Assembly (NCBI RefSeq): GCF_002001015.1
Contig: NZ_MUNO01000017.1
Coordinates: 110,001-174,000, forward strand
Length of the DNA: 64,000 nucleotides
Reading direction: 5' to 3'
From: Polaromonas sp. A23
GTDB lineage: Bacteria; Pseudomonadota; Gammaproteobacteria; Burkholderiales; Burkholderiaceae_C
Each line of letters begins with the position of its first letter. Positions within the stretch are counted from its first letter, which is position 1. The position numbers and the translations under genes were made by a program. The notes below the pieces were generated by a model. That model did no database searches. It was given only the letters and a program-made list of their open reading frames with translations, and had not been told where the DNA came from. This document shows, piece by piece, positions 11,292 through 21,438 of this stretch.

Positions 11292-14200
11292 ATGGGAAAA
11301 AGAACGGTTTCACTCCGCCGCGTTCTGGTGACCAGCCTGCTGGCATTTGCCATCGTGCCGTCCGCCCTGGTGGTATGGCTGATGGCCCGCGGCAGTGAAC
11401 GGGCCGTTCAGGACCTGGCCGGGGGAATTCTCTTCAATGTCGCAGCGCGAATTCAGGCAGGCACAGAAGCGCATCTGAGCCAGGCGCATACGGCGCTCAA
11501 TGGGCTCTTCCCCGAGAGGCTGAGTGCGGTCCAGACCGAACAAGCCAGGGACTGGCTACGGCAGAGCGCATTGTTTGAGCCAATGGCGTTTGCGCTTAGC
11601 AGGCAATCACCAGACGTTCCCAGTCTGTATTTTGGTAACAACCGCGGCGAGTACTTCTCAGTTGAAAGTGCGACGGGAGGCGCCACGGTACTGCTCCGCG
11701 GTCCTACGGATACGGGACTGCAGGCTTTTATGGCACGACGCCCCGGCGATCGCAGTCGGCCGTTGGCCGTTTCGCAAGCCAGCTTTGAACCGCGAACCCG
11801 GAGCTGGTATCAAGGGGCGCTGGCCGCCAAGGGTCGTGTTTTCTCTGCAATCCAGGTTGGTCCGGGCGAACCGCAGCTGCTTGTTACGCTTTCCCAGCCC
11901 GTCTATGACAACGACGGAGGTGCGGCCGGCGTGGCCGGCGTTGACCTGTACCTGCAGCGCTTGTCTGCGCTGCTGCAAACCCAGCGTCTGAGCGCGCACG
12001 GTGCCGCTTTTATTGTGGACGAGGCGGGGGCGCTGGTTGCCGGATCTGCGGGTGACGCCCTGTTCCACGACGTGCAGGGGCAGTCAGTGCGCAGAAGCCC
12101 ACAAAACAGCGCCAACCCGGTTATTCGGGCAAGTTTTGCGGCGCTGCTGTCCGAGCAGGCCCGCAAACGCGACGACACCGTCGCCAGCAACACGGCCTTG
12201 CAGAGGCTGCCTATGGGTGAGAGCACCCTGATGATGGTGCAGCGACCGTTTGGAGAGTCGCTCGGGCTGCGGTGGACCCTGGTGGTTGCGGCTCCAGAAA
12301 GTGATTTCACCGCAGAAATCACCCGCGCCTGGCAGGTGTCGCTGTCGCTCATCGTCGCAGTGATTCTTCTCGGGGGCGGGCTGGCGTTCTATGTGGCCAA
12401 CCGCATTGGCAAGCGGCTCAGGCGACTGAGTGTGGCGGCGCAAAAGCTTGGGAAGGGCGAGATTCCCCGCATCGACAGAGGCACGCATTTGCATGAGGTG
12501 ATGGAGCTGTCGCGTGTGATGCACGCCAGCGCCGAGCAGCTCAAGAGTTATCGCGCCGAAGTGCAAGCCAAAACGCGGAGCATCGAAGAGGCCAATGAGT
12601 TGCTGGAAGAGCGCGTGGCGCAGCGCACGGTAGAGTTGTTGGCCTCGCGTGAAGACGCCCTGCAGGCGGCCCGTGCCAAGGCTGCGTTTCTTGCAACGAT
12701 GAGTCACGAGATCCGAACGCCGCTCAATGGTGTTGTCGGCATGAGCACCCTGCTGGCTGAGACGGCACTTGATGAGGAGCAAACCGACTACCTGCAGACC
12801 ATCCGGTTGTCGAGCGATCAATTGCTGGCAGTCATCAACGATATCCTGGATTTTTCAAAAATTGAGTCCGGTAAGCTCGACCTTGAGGCAGAGCCTCTGA
12901 GTTTGCGCAGCACCATCGAGGAGGCCTGTGACATAGCCGCTTCGCGAGCTCGCGAGAAAAATCTGGAGTTGATTGTCGACATACCGGAAACTTCGGGAAG
13001 CGGCGTCCCGCAACTGCCGGTGGCCATTCTGGGAGACGTGACCCGCATTCGCCAGGTTTTGATCAACCTGATAAACAACGCAGTCAAGTTCACTGAACGA
13101 GGCGAAGTTACCGTGAGTCTGCGGGCACTACCCAGTCTCGATGCGGACCGGGCACTTGTTGAATTTCGTGTCACGGATACCGGCATCGGCATACCACCAG
13201 AGCGCGTCAGTGCACTGTTCCAGGCATTTACCCAGGTGGACGCCTCCACCACCCGCAAGTACGGCGGTACGGGCCTCGGGCTGGCGATATGCAAGCGCCT
13301 GGTCGAACTCATGGGTGGAGATATCGGCGTGGACAGTGTTCAGGGCCAGGGTTCTGCCTTTTGGTTCACTGTGCAGGCGCTGCCTGCCGAACTTCCTCCG
13401 GCGACTGCGACCGTGGATGCAGCTGCGTTGGCCGGAAAACACGCGATGGTAGTGGACGACCATCTGACCAATGTCCGTGTGTTGTCTCGCCAACTTCAGT
13501 TGTGGGGCATGCAAGTCAGCACGGCCGAGTCGGGCGCGCAGGCGCTACAGGCGCTGACCTTGGCGCAAAGCGGTGGTGTATTGCCTGACATCGTTATCAC
13601 CGACATGCATATGCCCGAGATGGACGGGATGGCGTTGGCAAAAGTCGTCAAAGCCACCCCCGCCATGGCCGGTTTGCCACTGGTGCTGCTGACCTCCGGT
13701 TTCATGCCTCCCGGCAATGAAGCGACCCGGCTGTTCGAGGCCCGGTTGCTTAAGCCGGCCCGGCAGAGGCAATTGTTCGATGCGCTGGCGCGCTGCCTGT
13801 CGCTGCCTGGCAGCTATAAGCCACAGAACACACTACCTGATGCTGTGGCTAATGCAGAGGCCGTAGCGAACAAGAACCTGACCTTGCTGGTGGTGGACGA
13901 CAATGCCGTCAATTTGAAGGTCGCTTGCGCCATGCTTGCCAAGCTGGGGTATCGAACGGCGACCGCACTCGATGGGCGAGAAGCTGTGCAGGCTGTAGCA
14001 AGCGCTCATGGCGCGGGATTACGCTTTGGTGCGGTGCTGATGGATATCAACATGCCGCGCATGAATGGTTTTCAGGCCACCCAGCAGATACAGGCCATGA
14101 TGGGCAAGAAAGCGCCCCCCGTCATTGCGTTGACCGCCGCGGCATCGCCCGAAGACCGCGCCCGTTGCATGGCAGCGGGCATGGACGACTATTTGACCAA

Positions 14201-14693
14201 ACCACTGCATGTGGCTGCACTGGCACAGGCGCTGGAGCGTTGGTTGCCCAAGATGCAGAAGGCATCCGAAGGCTCCCCAGGATTCCCAACCGACCGACCC
14301 GGCCCCGGCACGACCCATGAGGTTCCGCTCGGGGTGAGTCATCCGGAGCCCCCGCTGATGGATTTGGAACGTCTGGCGCAGTTCAAGGAGTTCGATGATG
14401 AAGAACTCAGCATGACGCGCGAGGTGATAGGGCTGTTTATGGCCGACGCCGCACAACGTCTGAAGGCTATTGAGGAGGGCATTCGTGCGAACGATGCTGT
14501 CGCCCTGGCGTGGGCAACTCATGCCCTGATCGGCTCCACGAGCAACGTGGGTGCTGTGGCAATGCATTCTGTTTGCAGTGCACTCGAGCGGGCCGCGAAA
14601 AGGGGTGTTGTGCCGGCCGATGGACTTGAGCAGCTGGAGAAACTCCGCGCTTATTGGGTACAAACCAAGGTGGTTCTTGACTCTTGGGTCTGA
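11292..14693 (+). CDS. Hybrid sensor histidine kinase with two receivers and an HPt domain
   Basis: A 1133-residue membrane kinase. Order: transmembrane helix (about 12-35), large extracytoplasmic sensor of the double-Cache type (about 40-340), second helix (about 350-372), HAMP, coiled coil, HisKA with MSHEIRTPLNG (His472), HATPase with the GTGLGLAI box, receiver 1 (Asp771), receiver 2 (Asp918) and a C-terminal HPt with ATHALIGSTSNVGA (His1077). All phospho-acceptor residues are in place, so a full His-Asp-His relay is possible within one protein. It follows a response regulator with no DNA-binding domain by 21 bases. The ligand of the Cache region is not known. Confidence 0.92.
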   Translation: MGKRTVSLRRVLVTSLLAFAIVPSALVVWLMARGSERAVQDLAGGILFNVAARIQAGTEAHLSQAHTALNGLFPERLSAVQTEQARDWLRQSALFEPMAFALSRQSPDVPSLYFGNNRGEYFSVESATGGATVLLRGPTDTGLQAFMARRPGDRSRPLAVSQASFEPRTRSWYQGALAAKGRVFSAIQVGPGEPQLLVTLSQPVYDNDGGAAGVAGVDLYLQRLSALLQTQRLSAHGAAFIVDEAGALVAGSAGDALFHDVQGQSVRRSPQNSANPVIRASFAALLSEQARKRDDTVASNTALQRLPMGESTLMMVQRPFGESLGLRWTLVVAAPESDFTAEITRAWQVSLSLIVAVILLGGGLAFYVANRIGKRLRRLSVAAQKLGKGEIPRIDRGTHLHEVMELSRVMHASAEQLKSYRAEVQAKTRSIEEANELLEERVAQRTVELLASREDALQAARAKAAFLATMSHEIRTPLNGVVGMSTLLAETALDEEQTDYLQTIRLSSDQLLAVINDILDFSKIESGKLDLEAEPLSLRSTIEEACDIAASRAREKNLELIVDIPETSGSGVPQLPVAILGDVTRIRQVLINLINNAVKFTERGEVTVSLRALPSLDADRALVEFRVTDTGIGIPPERVSALFQAFTQVDASTTRKYGGTGLGLAICKRLVELMGGDIGVDSVQGQGSAFWFTVQALPAELPPATATVDAAALAGKHAMVVDDHLTNVRVLSRQLQLWGMQVSTAESGAQALQALTLAQSGGVLPDIVITDMHMPEMDGMALAKVVKATPAMAGLPLVLLTSGFMPPGNEATRLFEARLLKPARQRQLFDALARCLSLPGSYKPQNTLPDAVANAEAVANKNLTLLVVDDNAVNLKVACAMLAKLGYRTATALDGREAVQAVASAHGAGLRFGAVLMDINMPRMNGFQATQQIQAMMGKKAPPVIALTAAASPEDRARCMAAGMDDYLTKPLHVAALAQALERWLPKMQKASEGSPGFPTDRPGPGTTHEVPLGVSHPEPPLMDLERLAQFKEFDDEELSMTREVIGLFMADAAQRLKAIEEGIRANDAVALAWATHALIGSTSNVGAVAMHSVCSALERAAKRGVVPADGLEQLEKLRAYWVQTKVVLDSWV

Positions 14694-14896
14694 CTGGCGA
14701 CGCTGGAGGGCTCGTCAAAGATTTTGACCCACTTCAATCTCACAAGCAACAATCATAGTGAGTACTTACATTTTTGCCGCATCTCTTGTCTGGTTGAGGT
14801 CTTTGGGGTGTGAATTTTTTCACAAAGAACGGGCTACTTAGTTCCTATCCACTTCTTGCGGGTCTTCATACGCTTAACAAGCTGTAACACCCGAGA

Positions 14897-15559
14897 ATGA
14901 AGATGAACACCTTGTTGAAAGCCGGTTTTCTGGAGTCCCCCCTCACCAAGGACGTTGGCCGTTTGGACTCTGGCCCGGACGTGCTTTCCCTGTTGATCGA
15001 TGTGCTTGGGCATGGCGTCATTGTGGTCGATGAGCGGGGGCGGATCCTTCATACCAACAGGGCTGCCCGTACAGAATTGAACCGTCGCCGTGTCATCGAC
15101 AAAGTGGCTGGAGAGGTTCATGCGGTTTCGCCTGTAGACAGTCGTGTCCTCCAAAATGCCTTGAGCAAGGCGATCGCGGGCAAACGCAGCCTTATCAATG
15201 TATCGGCCGATGGGCTGAGCCTGGCGCTGGCTGTGGTCCCGCTCAAGCTGGACGCTGAGGCATGGGAAACCCGGATCGCACTGTTTTTTGCGCGTGCCGA
15301 AGTCTGTGAATCAGGCATGTTCGGATTTTTCGCCCGCAGCTACGGCCTGACACAGACGGAAGAGCAGGTGTTGACGATTCTGTGTAGGGGCTTGAGTACG
15401 CCGGAAATTGCCGTTCAGATGAAGGTGGCGGTGTCCACTGTACGTAGCCATGTACGCAGCCTCTGCGCAAAAACCGGCTCCAGCGGGGTCCGTGAACTTG
15501 TCAACCGTGTGGCCGTATTGCCGCCGGTGGCGCCTTTGCATCTGGCCCAAATTCACTGA
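14897..15559 (+). CDS. LuxR-family transcriptional regulator with a PAS-like domain
   Basis: A 220-residue protein. Residues about 30-130 look like a small PAS-type sensor (DVLGHGVIVVDERGRILHTN). Residues about 150-210 are a LuxR-type helix-turn-helix (YGLTQTEEQVLTILCRGLSTPEIA, then VSTVRSHVRSLCAKTGS). No receiver domain is present, so control would be by ligand binding or protein contact. It follows the hybrid kinase by about 200 bases and precedes a CRP-family gene. Targets are unknown. Confidence 0.82.
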   Translation: MKMNTLLKAGFLESPLTKDVGRLDSGPDVLSLLIDVLGHGVIVVDERGRILHTNRAARTELNRRRVIDKVAGEVHAVSPVDSRVLQNALSKAIAGKRSLINVSADGLSLALAVVPLKLDAEAWETRIALFFARAEVCESGMFGFFARSYGLTQTEEQVLTILCRGLSTPEIAVQMKVAVSTVRSHVRSLCAKTGSSGVRELVNRVAVLPPVAPLHLAQIH

Positions 15560-15624
15560 AAAGAGCCATTAGCCCTCATGCTGCCCACACCGGCAGCCCG
15601 CCGCGTGCTAGATTACGGCTCATC

Positions 15625-16284
15625 ATGAGCACGTCAATACCTCCCAGCGAAGATCTTTATACGCCACTGGTGCCCGAACTGCGGTCACTGGCACGCCGTG
15701 GCGTCCTGCGTACTTACCGGAAAAATGCGGTTCTGATCAACGAGGGCGAGTCCGGGGACAGCTTGTTCGTACTGCTCAAAGGCAGCGTCAAGATCTTCGC
15801 CATGGACGAAAGCGGGCGTGAAATTACCTATGGAACCGTCGAAGCGGGTGACTATTTTGGTGAAATGTCGCTCGATGGTGGGCCACGCTCGGCTTCGGTC
15901 ATGACACTCGAACCCTGCACCTGCGCCGTGTTGGGCCGAACGGATGTTAGCGAGCATCTGGTGGAAGAGCCCGAATTTGCCATCAATCTCGTGGTGCAGG
16001 TGATACGCCGGGCTCGTTCTGCAACCGAAACGGCGCGAAACATGGCGCTGCTTGATGTGTATGGCCGGCTGGTAGCTCTGCTTGAAGAGCGCAGGGATGA
16101 AACAGGTGAAGAGGCGAGCGGCAGCACCACGCTGGAATCCATCACTCACCAAGATATTGCCAACCGCGTGGGTGCGTCGCGTGAAATGGTAAGCCGCCTC
16201 CTCAAGGACCTTGAAAAGGGCGGCTATATCGAGCTGGGCATCCGGCGAATCACACTGCTCAAGAAGTTGCCCAGCCGCTGGTAG
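15625..16284 (+). CDS. CRP/FNR-family transcriptional regulator
   Basis: A 219-residue protein with an N-terminal cyclic-nucleotide-binding fold (about 15-135) and a C-terminal CRP-type winged helix (about 150-215). The nucleotide cassette GEMSLDGGPRSASV contains the Glu, Arg and Ser that hold cAMP in CRP. There is no FNR cysteine cluster. The recognition helix region reads HQDIANRVGASREMVSRLLKDLE. Three cyclase-domain proteins are encoded within 12 kb, so cAMP sensing is plausible (inference). Confidence 0.88.
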   Translation: MSTSIPPSEDLYTPLVPELRSLARRGVLRTYRKNAVLINEGESGDSLFVLLKGSVKIFAMDESGREITYGTVEAGDYFGEMSLDGGPRSASVMTLEPCTCAVLGRTDVSEHLVEEPEFAINLVVQVIRRARSATETARNMALLDVYGRLVALLEERRDETGEEASGSTTLESITHQDIANRVGASREMVSRLLKDLEKGGYIELGIRRITLLKKLPSRW

Positions 16285-16387
16285 CCGTGCCGGTAAGTGT
16301 TATTCCTTCGGGTCCCTGGCATGCAAGGGGCGCTCAGCCGAGCGTGCCGGTGTGCGCAGGCGTCCTTCGCGTTGAAGGGCCGCACAG

Positions 16388-17485
16388 ATGAAACCCGCGT
16401 ACAACTGCTTCTGTTTTGCCGTTCCGTCCAAACTCTTTCGCAAGCTCGCCGAAAAAGCCGGGGAAGATGAGGGCAAGCGGCTCAACAGCCACATAGAGCA
16501 CAGCACGCGACTGCGTACACAGCGCCATGTCTGTTCCAAGCAGGGAGTTGTCCCCCGCACGGTCCAGTCCCCCCAGTCTTTCATGCCGGCTCAGGCCTAT
16601 CGCCGCAGTATTTTTAATGCAGGCACCGACACCGACCTGCCGGGCAAGCCGGTGCGGCATGAGGGCGACAAACCGATCAGGGACCGCGCTGTCAACCGGG
16701 TGTACGACAACACCGGCATCGCCCTGAATTTCTACCACCAGGTGTTCGGGCGGGAATCCCTCGACGACCGCAGCATGCGTGTGGAGTCGGCCGTGCATTT
16801 CGGCAAGAACTTCGCCAATGCCATGTGGACCGGCGAGCAAATGGTCTACGGCGATGGCGACGAAAACGTCGGCGGATTCACCGAGGCGCTGGACATCATC
16901 GCCCACGAACTGACCCACGGTGTCATCCAGCACATGATTCCGGGTGGGCTGGGCGTGGTCAAGCTGGCGCGCAAGGATCGCGAGTTCGAGGAACAGACAC
17001 ATGCACTCCAGGGCCAGGCCGGCGCCCTTAACGAATCCTTCGCCGATGTCATGGGCAGCATGGTCAAGCAGTGGCATGCGCGCCAGACCGTGACCCAGGC
17101 CAACTGGCTGCTCGGCGAGAACATGCTGGCACCGCAGCATGGGTTGGCCATCCGCTCCCTCAAAGACCCCGGCAATCGCAAGCTGACCTGGTACGACGAT
17201 GACCAGATCAAGACCATGGAACAGTATCTCGACGGTGCCGATGTTCACGACAGTTCAGGCATACCCAACCACGCTTTCTACCTCGCAGCCAAAAAAATGG
17301 GCGGATTTTCCTGGGAGAAGGCCGGGTTGATCTGGTATGGGGCATTTGCCAAACTGAAACCCCGGGCCAGCTTTCTGGATGCCGCTCGAGCCACCTGTGC
17401 AGCGGCAGAATCCCGCTTTGGCAGTAAGTCAAAAGAATACCTGGCAGTCCACTCGGCCTGGCAAGCTGTGAAGGTCATCACCTAG
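16388..17485 (+). CDS. Protealysin-like M4 (thermolysin-family) metalloprotease
   Basis: A 365-residue zinc protease. Zinc motif HELTH, followed about 70 residues later by the Glu of NESFADVMGS, and the catalytic His region late in the domain are in the expected order. The N-terminal piece of about 50 residues (AVPSKLFRKLAE...) resembles the short propeptide of protealysins and there is no Sec signal peptide, so export by a classical route is not evident. Protealysin genes are often followed by a gene for a small inhibitor (emfourin); here the next gene, 97 bases on, encodes a cyclase/ATPase and no such inhibitor is visible. The likely role is in protein degradation or bacterial interaction. 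Confidence 0.87.
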   Translation: MKPAYNCFCFAVPSKLFRKLAEKAGEDEGKRLNSHIEHSTRLRTQRHVCSKQGVVPRTVQSPQSFMPAQAYRRSIFNAGTDTDLPGKPVRHEGDKPIRDRAVNRVYDNTGIALNFYHQVFGRESLDDRSMRVESAVHFGKNFANAMWTGEQMVYGDGDENVGGFTEALDIIAHELTHGVIQHMIPGGLGVVKLARKDREFEEQTHALQGQAGALNESFADVMGSMVKQWHARQTVTQANWLLGENMLAPQHGLAIRSLKDPGNRKLTWYDDDQIKTMEQYLDGADVHDSSGIPNHAFYLAAKKMGGFSWEKAGLIWYGAFAKLKPRASFLDAARATCAAAESRFGSKSKEYLAVHSAWQAVKVIT

Positions 17486-17582
17486 ACCGGGATACTAATG
17501 CCTTGCATCACCGGCGGCTGCATGCAAGCATTCACAGGGTCGGCCGGAAAATCGGCCTGTTGTTGAGGATTCAAAGAAAAAC

Positions 17583-20500
17583 ATGTCGTTGCGCTGCTTA
17601 TCCTGCTTGACGGTCAACCCTGACACAAACCGCTTTTGCGGAAACTGCGGTGCCGCATTGGGGCACGGCGTGCTGGATCCGGTCCCGGTCATGGAACCCC
17701 TGAGGCCGGAAGTCCAATGGGGCGCCCTCAAGCACGCGACCATTCTGTTCGCCGATATCGTCAGTTCCACCGAGCACGTAGCTGATCTTGACCCCGAGCA
17801 GGCCATGGAGCAGCTGCGGCCTGCTGTTCAGCGCATGTGTGACGCGGTGGAGCGTTTTGGCGGAACAGTGGTACGCACTTTGGGCGACGGTGTCATGGCC
17901 TTGTTCGGAGTGCCCCGAGCGCTGGAAGGCCATGCCAGTCTGGCATGTGAAGCTGCCCTCGCCATGCAGGCAGCATTCGAAAATCCCGGGGAGCGCCTGC
18001 GCATCCGGGTCGGCCTGCACTCGGGCCAGGTTGCGTTGGATACGGGGGCGGTTGACGCAACCAAGGGCGGAGGCGTGCATGGGCACGCCATCCATCTCGC
18101 CAGCCGTGTGGTCGGCCAGGCAGAGCCTGGTGGGATCTGCATCACGGCCGACTGCCTTGCTTTGGTTCGTCCAGCCCCCGACGTCAGGCGGATGGGTCCG
18201 CATTTGCTCAAAGGCATCGCGGAGCCCGTCGAATTGCATGCATTGCTGGGCATCAAGAGTGATGTGCGGCATCACCAGTTTCACGAGGCAGCCGTGTCTG
18301 TCTTCCGTGGCCGCGATCTGGAGCTTGGCATCCTGAAAGAAGCCTTCGACAGTGCGCAGGAAGGCCGTGGTTCGGTGGTCGGATTGTCGGGCGCTCCCGG
18401 TACCGGAAAAAGCCGGCTTTGCCACGAATTCGCCCAGTGGTGTCGTGAGCGCCCTGTGCCTGTCTTTGAAGTACGCACCCAGCTTTATGGGCATGCCACG
18501 CCGTTGCAACCGGTGTTGATGTTGCTGCGGACCTGCTTTTTTGAGATATCTCCTGTAGACGATGCAGCCACAGCAAGGCGGCGTATCGAACAGGGGCTTG
18601 CCAGGCTTGGCGCAGTCTCGGCAGATGACCTGGCACTGCTCCATGAGTTTCTGGGCGTTGCAGACATCAGCAGCCAGCCATGTTCACTGAACCCCAAGGC
18701 GCGCCTCGCAAGGCTTTTGGGCTTGCTGGGTGAACTGGTGCGCCATGCCGGCCGCAGTACCTCAGTCATTATTTTTGAAGACCTGCATTGGCTTGACGAA
18801 GCCAGTGCGGTCTTTCTTTCGGCGCTGGTGGACGCGGTTGGCGGTACGCACACCCTGCTTCTTCTCAACTACCGCCCTGGCTATCAAGCGCCATGGAAGG
18901 ATGTCTCTCATTTCCAGCCGCTGGTGCTGGCAGACCTGAGCGCTACCGATACCGAGGCTCTTGTACGCGAGCAGCTTGAGCGCTATCCGGAATTGCAGCG
19001 CTTCTTCTCGCTCATCGTGGAACGTTCCGCAGGCAATCCTTTTTTTGCCGAAGAATTGACTCACTCACTGATCGAAAAGCGCGCATTGCTGACCGCCTCG
19101 GGGTATACGGACCGTGATCTTGCGGCCCTGGGCCAGGAAGCACTCCCTGCTACCGTGCAGGCTGTGATCGGTGAGCGCCTTGACAGGTTGGTCGCCACCC
19201 AAAAAACACTGTTGCATATCTGTGCAGTGATCGGAAAAGAAATTCCGCTGGCTGTTCTTCAAGAGGTGGCCGTCTATCTGGTGAGCCAGATGGAGAGCGG
19301 CCTGGACGGGCTCTGTGAGGCCGAGTTGCTGCAGCTGCTGCGTGAAATCGCCGGCGGGCGCCGCTTTGCTTTCCGTCATCCACTCATTCAGGAGGTGGCC
19401 TACAGTACCCAGCTCAAGGCCCGGCGGGCCAATCTGCACGCGGCAGTGGCTGCCGCGATGGAAGTGCACTACAGCGCACAGCCGGGAGAGTTCGCCGCGC
19501 TGATTGCCTACCACTACGCAGCCGCCGGGCAATTCGTCAATGCTGCGCAACATGAGGCACGGGCGGCAAAGTGGGCCGGCTCCACCAACTCTGCACAGGC
19601 CATCAAGCATTGGCGCAAGGTGTGGACGCTGCTGGAGGGGCAGGAACGGTCGCAGCAGGTCAACAGCCTGCGGGCTCTGGCGGGTGGCCGAATCGTTTAC
19701 CTCGGCTGGCGGGAGGGGCTCAGTCCGCAGGAAGTTCAAGAGATCTGCCAGGAAGCCATAGGGCTTGCGAGAGATGTGGACAACCGGCTGGAGCAATTGT
19801 TGCTTTTTGCGCAGGGACGCATCCTGCAGTCGGGCGGTGGCCCGGCAGATGACTATGTGGCGAGCGTTCTCAAGGCGCTTTCGCTGACTCCACCGGGTCA
19901 GGATGTCGGGCGTGTTGCGATGCTCAACGTGGCGCTCAGCCAGGCCTATGCCTGGGCCGGTCTGCTGGAGCAGGGGCTTGCGGCAAATGACGCCGCCTTG
20001 CTGGGGGTAGAAAACATCGACAAATTCGACCGGGAATTTATTGATTTCAGCATTGAACAGTGGGCGCTGGGGATTCGCGCCCGGTTGTTGATACGCATGA
20101 ACCGATTGGATGAGGCAGAGGCCTGCTTGCTGCAAATGTTGTCTGTTGACGAAAGGCTGGATGACCCCGTGATTCAGCAGATCACTCATCATTTGCACGT
20201 GGAGCTTGCGGCGGTTACCCAGAACGCTGAACTCGCCCAGCGGCATGTTGAAATCGTCGTTGACCTTGGGCAGCGGTATGCCAGCCCATACTCAAAAATC
20301 TTTGCTCTTTGGTGCTCCGGCTTGGCTGAAGTAAGCGTTGGAAAACTGACAGCTGCGCAACATTGTTTTTCTCAAGCACTCGAACTTATCGCGAGTTCGA
20401 AAGTGGCTCTTGAGTTTGAAGCCGAAATACAGGCTTGCTTGGCCGAGTGCCATCACAAGCAGGGCAACCTTGATCTCGCGCTGGCAGTTGCCCAAACAAA

Positions 20501-20711
20501 CATTGATATATCGAAGCCGAGAAACAATCGCTTGGCCGAATGCCGGGCGTTGATTGTTCTTGGTGGCGTGCTGGGTCAAAAGGCTGATGTCAAATCCCGG
20601 CAGGAAGCATTGATCCATTTCAACCAGGCGGAACAGCTGATTCAGCTGACCGGCGCCAAGATTTACGAGCCGCTTTTGCGGAATGAGCGGAGTCGCGTAG
20701 TGGGGATCTGA
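17583..20711 (+). CDS. Class III cyclase / AAA ATPase / TPR signalling protein
   Basis: A 1042-residue protein. Residues 1-25 are a zinc ribbon (Cys5, Cys8, Cys19, Cys22). Residues about 45-215 are a class III cyclase domain with both metal aspartates (FADIVSST and TLGDGVMALFG), but the usual substrate Lys is Arg (VVRTLGDG) and the NxxxR motif reads HLASR. Residues about 240-520 are an AAA-type ATPase with Walker A GAPGTGKS (Lys276) and Walker B IIFEDLHW. Residues about 650-1040 are TPR-like helices. This layout is shared by a broad family of cyclase-ATPase regulators. Whether it makes cAMP is uncertain because of the altered substrate residues. Confidence 0.87.
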   Translation: MSLRCLSCLTVNPDTNRFCGNCGAALGHGVLDPVPVMEPLRPEVQWGALKHATILFADIVSSTEHVADLDPEQAMEQLRPAVQRMCDAVERFGGTVVRTLGDGVMALFGVPRALEGHASLACEAALAMQAAFENPGERLRIRVGLHSGQVALDTGAVDATKGGGVHGHAIHLASRVVGQAEPGGICITADCLALVRPAPDVRRMGPHLLKGIAEPVELHALLGIKSDVRHHQFHEAAVSVFRGRDLELGILKEAFDSAQEGRGSVVGLSGAPGTGKSRLCHEFAQWCRERPVPVFEVRTQLYGHATPLQPVLMLLRTCFFEISPVDDAATARRRIEQGLARLGAVSADDLALLHEFLGVADISSQPCSLNPKARLARLLGLLGELVRHAGRSTSVIIFEDLHWLDEASAVFLSALVDAVGGTHTLLLLNYRPGYQAPWKDVSHFQPLVLADLSATDTEALVREQLERYPELQRFFSLIVERSAGNPFFAEELTHSLIEKRALLTASGYTDRDLAALGQEALPATVQAVIGERLDRLVATQKTLLHICAVIGKEIPLAVLQEVAVYLVSQMESGLDGLCEAELLQLLREIAGGRRFAFRHPLIQEVAYSTQLKARRANLHAAVAAAMEVHYSAQPGEFAALIAYHYAAAGQFVNAAQHEARAAKWAGSTNSAQAIKHWRKVWTLLEGQERSQQVNSLRALAGGRIVYLGWREGLSPQEVQEICQEAIGLARDVDNRLEQLLLFAQGRILQSGGGPADDYVASVLKALSLTPPGQDVGRVAMLNVALSQAYAWAGLLEQGLAANDAALLGVENIDKFDREFIDFSIEQWALGIRARLLIRMNRLDEAEACLLQMLSVDERLDDPVIQQITHHLHVELAAVTQNAELAQRHVEIVVDLGQRYASPYSKIFALWCSGLAEVSVGKLTAAQHCFSQALELIASSKVALEFEAEIQACLAECHHKQGNLDLALAVAQTNIDISKPRNNRLAECRALIVLGGVLGQKADVKSRQEALIHFNQAEQLIQLTGAKIYEPLLRNERSRVVGI

Positions 20712-20731
20712 CCAAAGCCGGGCGCGACTGC

Positions 20732-21388
20732 TTAAGTAGTCTTTCGTATCAGCAAGGTGTATTCACGCATTCCATAGCTGTTCAGTATTTCCACGGTGGC
20801 GCCAAACCTCTTCTGGCAATAGTTGCTCCACAATTCAGAAGGCGGCCTGTAGAGCTCCGTTATGCCAATTACTCCTTCGGGCAGCGGAGTAAGAAAATTG
20901 ACCGCAAAACCACGACGACTGGTGGCGTGCATGTTCGCCAATGTTGTTGCGACAAACTGTGTCCACAAGTCGTCAGTTTGGGTTAGTTTCACATTGAAAA
21001 TTCCGCTGGCAATCGAGTAGTCCGCGATGCGGGGACTGTTGCTTGCTACTACGAATTTCGTTTCGCGCCGCTTGCCCCATAGTTTTTGTGCCTGAGCGAT
21101 CATGGCTGGTGAGAGGTCTATGCCCAAATAGTTAATTGCCTTGCCGCGAAAGCGTTTGGACAAAAAAGCGAGCAAGGCGCCATAGCCGCATCCCAAGTCG
21201 TTAAGCGTCACTGGCGAATCAAAATTACAGAACTTGAGCAACTGCACGAAACGCATTTGCTGGGTAGGCACACATGCCCAATCGACCCCAAGCGGGGTAG
21301 CCCCGTAGGTGTCGATTTTTCGGGTGTAGTACTGCTCGACTTCGGCAAGCAATACGTCCATGGGGTTTTGCGAAAAGGTCCCGGCCAC
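20732..21388 (-). CDS. Class I SAM-dependent methyltransferase
   Basis: A 218-residue protein with the SAM-binding motif I LNDLGCGYGALLAFL near residues 62-76 and the acidic motif II YLGIDLSPAMI near 92-102. It fits the small-molecule methyltransferase fold. The substrate is unknown. It faces the cyclase/ATPase gene tail to tail, 20 bases apart, and heads a run of minus-strand genes whose base composition looks lower in GC than the flanks by eye. Upstream on the same strand lies an unknown protein gene. Confidence 0.82.
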   Translation of the reverse strand: MAGTFSQNPMDVLLAEVEQYYTRKIDTYGATPLGVDWACVPTQQMRFVQLLKFCNFDSPVTLNDLGCGYGALLAFLSKRFRGKAINYLGIDLSPAMIAQAQKLWGKRRETKFVVASNSPRIADYSIASGIFNVKLTQTDDLWTQFVATTLANMHATSRRGFAVNFLTPLPEGVIGITELYRPPSELWSNYCQKRFGATVEILNSYGMREYTLLIRKTT

Positions 21389-21438
21389 TAAACAATACCC
21401 GGGTGAACGGATTTTCGGGGAGCGCCCCCGAAAACGCT

